41,084 nt of DNA, taken from contig JBJOKE010000062.1 in the NCBI GenBank assembly GCA_046046245.1, positions 1 through 41,084 on the forward strand, written 5' to 3'. The DNA comes from UBA4615 sp046046245. GTDB taxonomy: Bacteria > Pseudomonadota > Gammaproteobacteria > Burkholderiales > Burkholderiaceae_E. Both the position numbers and the translations under genes were made by a program. Within the stretch, counting starts at the first letter, position 1; every line of letters starts with the position of its first letter. Under the pieces are notes generated by a model that made no database searches, had not been told where the DNA came from, and saw only the letters and a program-made list of their open reading frames with translations. This document shows, piece after piece, positions 39,704 to 41,084 of this stretch.

Positions 39704-41084
39704 ATGTTCCGCGATCCCGCCGGCGAGCCCGCACTCGCCCACGACCTTCCCGTTTCCGCCGCCGCGCCCGCCGCCGCGGCCCCGTCCGCCGACGCGAGCG
39801 CGCCGGCCGACGCCCCGTCCGCGTCCGGCTTCGCCGCGCTCGGCCTGTGCGCGGCCGCGCTGCAGACGCTCGCGCGGCTCGGGCACGACACGCCGACGCC
39901 GGTCCAGCAGGCCGCGATCCCGGTGCTGCTCGACGGCCACGACCTGCTGGTGTCGGCGCAGACCGGCAGCGGCAAGACCGCCGCCTTCCTGCTGCCCGCG
40001 CTCGAGCGCCTGGCGCTGCCCTCGCCCGGCCCGCGCGGCGCGCCGCGCGTGCTCGTGCTCGCGCCGACCCGCGAGCTCGCGCTGCAGGTCGAGCAGGCCG
40101 CGATCCGCTACGGCCGCTGGCACCGCCGGCTGCGCACCGTGAGCCTGATCGGCGGCGCCCCCTTCGGCCCGCAGCTCAAGCGCCTGTCCGAGGGCGTGGA
40201 CCTCGTCGTCGCCACGCCCGGCCGGCTGGCCGACCACCTCGAACGCGGCCGCGTCGACCTGTCGAACGTCCGCCTGCTGGTGCTCGACGAGGCCGACCGG
40301 ATGCTCGACATGGGCTTCGTCGACGAGATCGAGGCGATCGCGAAGCGACTGCCCGAGTCGCGCCAGACCGTGCTGTTCTCCGCGACCCTCGACGGCCGGA
40401 TCCAGACGGTCGCGCAGCGCGTGACCCGCGACGCGCGCCGCGTCGAGGTGGCCGACCGCGAGGACGCGGGCGAGCTCACCCAGGTCGTCCACCACGTCGA
40501 CGACCTGCACCACAAGCTCGCGCTGCTCGATGCGATCCTCGCCGGCCCGGGCGTCGCCCAGGCCATCGTGTTCGCGTCGACCAAGGTCGCCGCCGACGAG
40601 CTCGCGATGCGGCTGCGCGACGCGGGCCGCGCGGCGGCCGCGCTGCACGGCGACATGCCGCAGGTGGCCCGCGACCGCGTGGTGCGCCACCTGCGCCAGG
40701 GCCGGATCGGCGTGCTGGTCGCGACCGACGTGGCCGCGCGGGGCATCGACGTGCCGACGATCAGCCACGTGGTGAACTTCGACCTGCCGATGAAGCCCGA
40801 GGACTACGTCCACCGGATCGGCCGCACCGCGCGCGCCGGCCGGCCCGGCACCTCGGTGACCCTGGTGGGCGCGCGCGACCGCCGTCTGCTGTTCGGCATC
40901 GAGCGGCTGCTGCAGACGCGGATCCCGGTCGCGGTGATGCCGGGCCTCGAGCCGCGCAGCGCGCCGCCGCGGCGCGCCCCGAGCGGCGACCGACGCGGCC
41001 CGCCGCGCTTCGCGCCGGCCGGTGCGCCGCGCGGCCGCGGCTTCGGTCCGGGCGCGCCGCGTCCGGCCGACGGCGGCCACCGTC
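39704..41084 (+). CDS. rhlE: DEAD-box RNA helicase, RhlE type (3' end outside the window)
   Basis: The first 460 codons are present. All motifs of a DEAD-box helicase are visible: Q motif (TPTPVQQ), motif I AQTGSGKT, Ia PTRELA, Ib TPGRL, II DEAD, III SAT, V ATDVAARGID and VI HRIGRTARAG. An Ala/Pro-rich leader of about 40 residues precedes the core. After residue 405 a basic Arg/Gly/Pro tail begins (RRGPPRFAPAGAPRGRG) and runs off the edge. RhlE proteins remodel RNA in ribosome assembly and mRNA decay. The RhlE rather than DbpA or CsdA label is by overall fit and tail type. Confidence 0.9.
   Translation, partial: MFRDPAGEPALAHDLPVSAAAPAAAAPSADASAPADAPSASGFAALGLCAAALQTLARLGHDTPTPVQQAAIPVLLDGHDLLVSAQTGSGKTAAFLLPALERLALPSPGPRGAPRVLVLAPTRELALQVEQAAIRYGRWHRRLRTVSLIGGAPFGPQLKRLSEGVDLVVATPGRLADHLERGRVDLSNVRLLVLDEADRMLDMGFVDEIEAIAKRLPESRQTVLFSATLDGRIQTVAQRVTRDARRVEVADREDAGELTQVVHHVDDLHHKLALLDAILAGPGVAQAIVFASTKVAADELAMRLRDAGRAAAALHGDMPQVARDRVVRHLRQGRIGVLVATDVAARGIDVPTISHVVNFDLPMKPEDYVHRIGRTARAGRPGTSVTLVGARDRRLLFGIERLLQTRIPVAVMPGLEPRSAPPRRAPSGDRRGPPRFAPAGAPRGRGFGPGAPRPADGGHR

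Noticed and set aside
1..41084. CRISPR arrays, tRNA or rRNA genes, insertion sequences, attachment sites
   Set aside because: No direct-repeat/spacer arrays, cloverleaf-like ends, transposase motifs or flanking duplications were recognised by reading.

Overview
The window is a very GC-rich, gene-dense bacterial chromosome segment. Third-position codons are almost all G or C, and neighbouring genes commonly overlap by ATGA or GTGA. The gene set points to a betaproteobacterium, most likely Burkholderiales: a tripartite tricarboxylate (Tct/Bug) transporter, a wax-ester-synthase-type acyltransferase, guaC, an RhlE-type helicase and a FimV-like protein. That placement is an inference. No rRNA, tRNA, CRISPR array, IS element or phage gene was seen.

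Left flank (1-10822), housekeeping and accessory genes. A 5' fragment of a WS/DGAT acyltransferase (minus) faces a MoxR/CbbQ/NorQ-type AAA ATPase coupled to a VWA (NorD/CbbO-like) protein. Then come a cardiolipin synthase (minus), a CDF metal exporter coupled to cobyrinate a,c-diamide synthase (plus), a nitronate monooxygenase with a Crp/Fnr regulator (minus), a perfect FNR/Dnr-type dyad, and a CNNM/CorC family membrane protein (plus).

Centre (11023-30769), a complete core type III secretion system (T3SS). The plus-strand unit is sensor kinase, FixJ-like regulator, sctQ, sctR, sctS, sctT and two unrecognised genes. It converges on a ten-gene minus-strand unit: lytic transglycosylase, sctV, C, D, J, K, L, N, O, P, in which nearly every junction overlaps. 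sctU is divergent from that unit. A short minus-strand pair encodes a putative needle (SctF) and inner rod (SctI). Divergent from it is a DUF1521 protein with a GDPHVD motif, the signature of the metal-ion-inducible autocleavage domain of the Bradyrhizobium effectors NopE1/NopE2. It is the best candidate for a secreted substrate. No translocon, tip or SctW gatekeeper gene is visible. The leader between sctF and the effector holds palindromes and a strong intrinsic terminator.

Right flank (30853-41084). A short FimV/LysM-like membrane protein is followed by a tctCBA transporter operon (minus, with a recognisable sigma-70 promoter). Next are a mandelate-racemase-type dehydratase coupled to an SbmA/YddA-type ABC transporter (plus), GMP reductase (minus), and an RhlE-type DEAD-box helicase cut by the window edge. 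The helicase leader contains two adjacent hairpins.

Likely logic: the embedded two-component system controls T3SS expression, the apparatus exports the self-cleaving DUF1521 protein, and the flanks are ordinary metabolism and transport.
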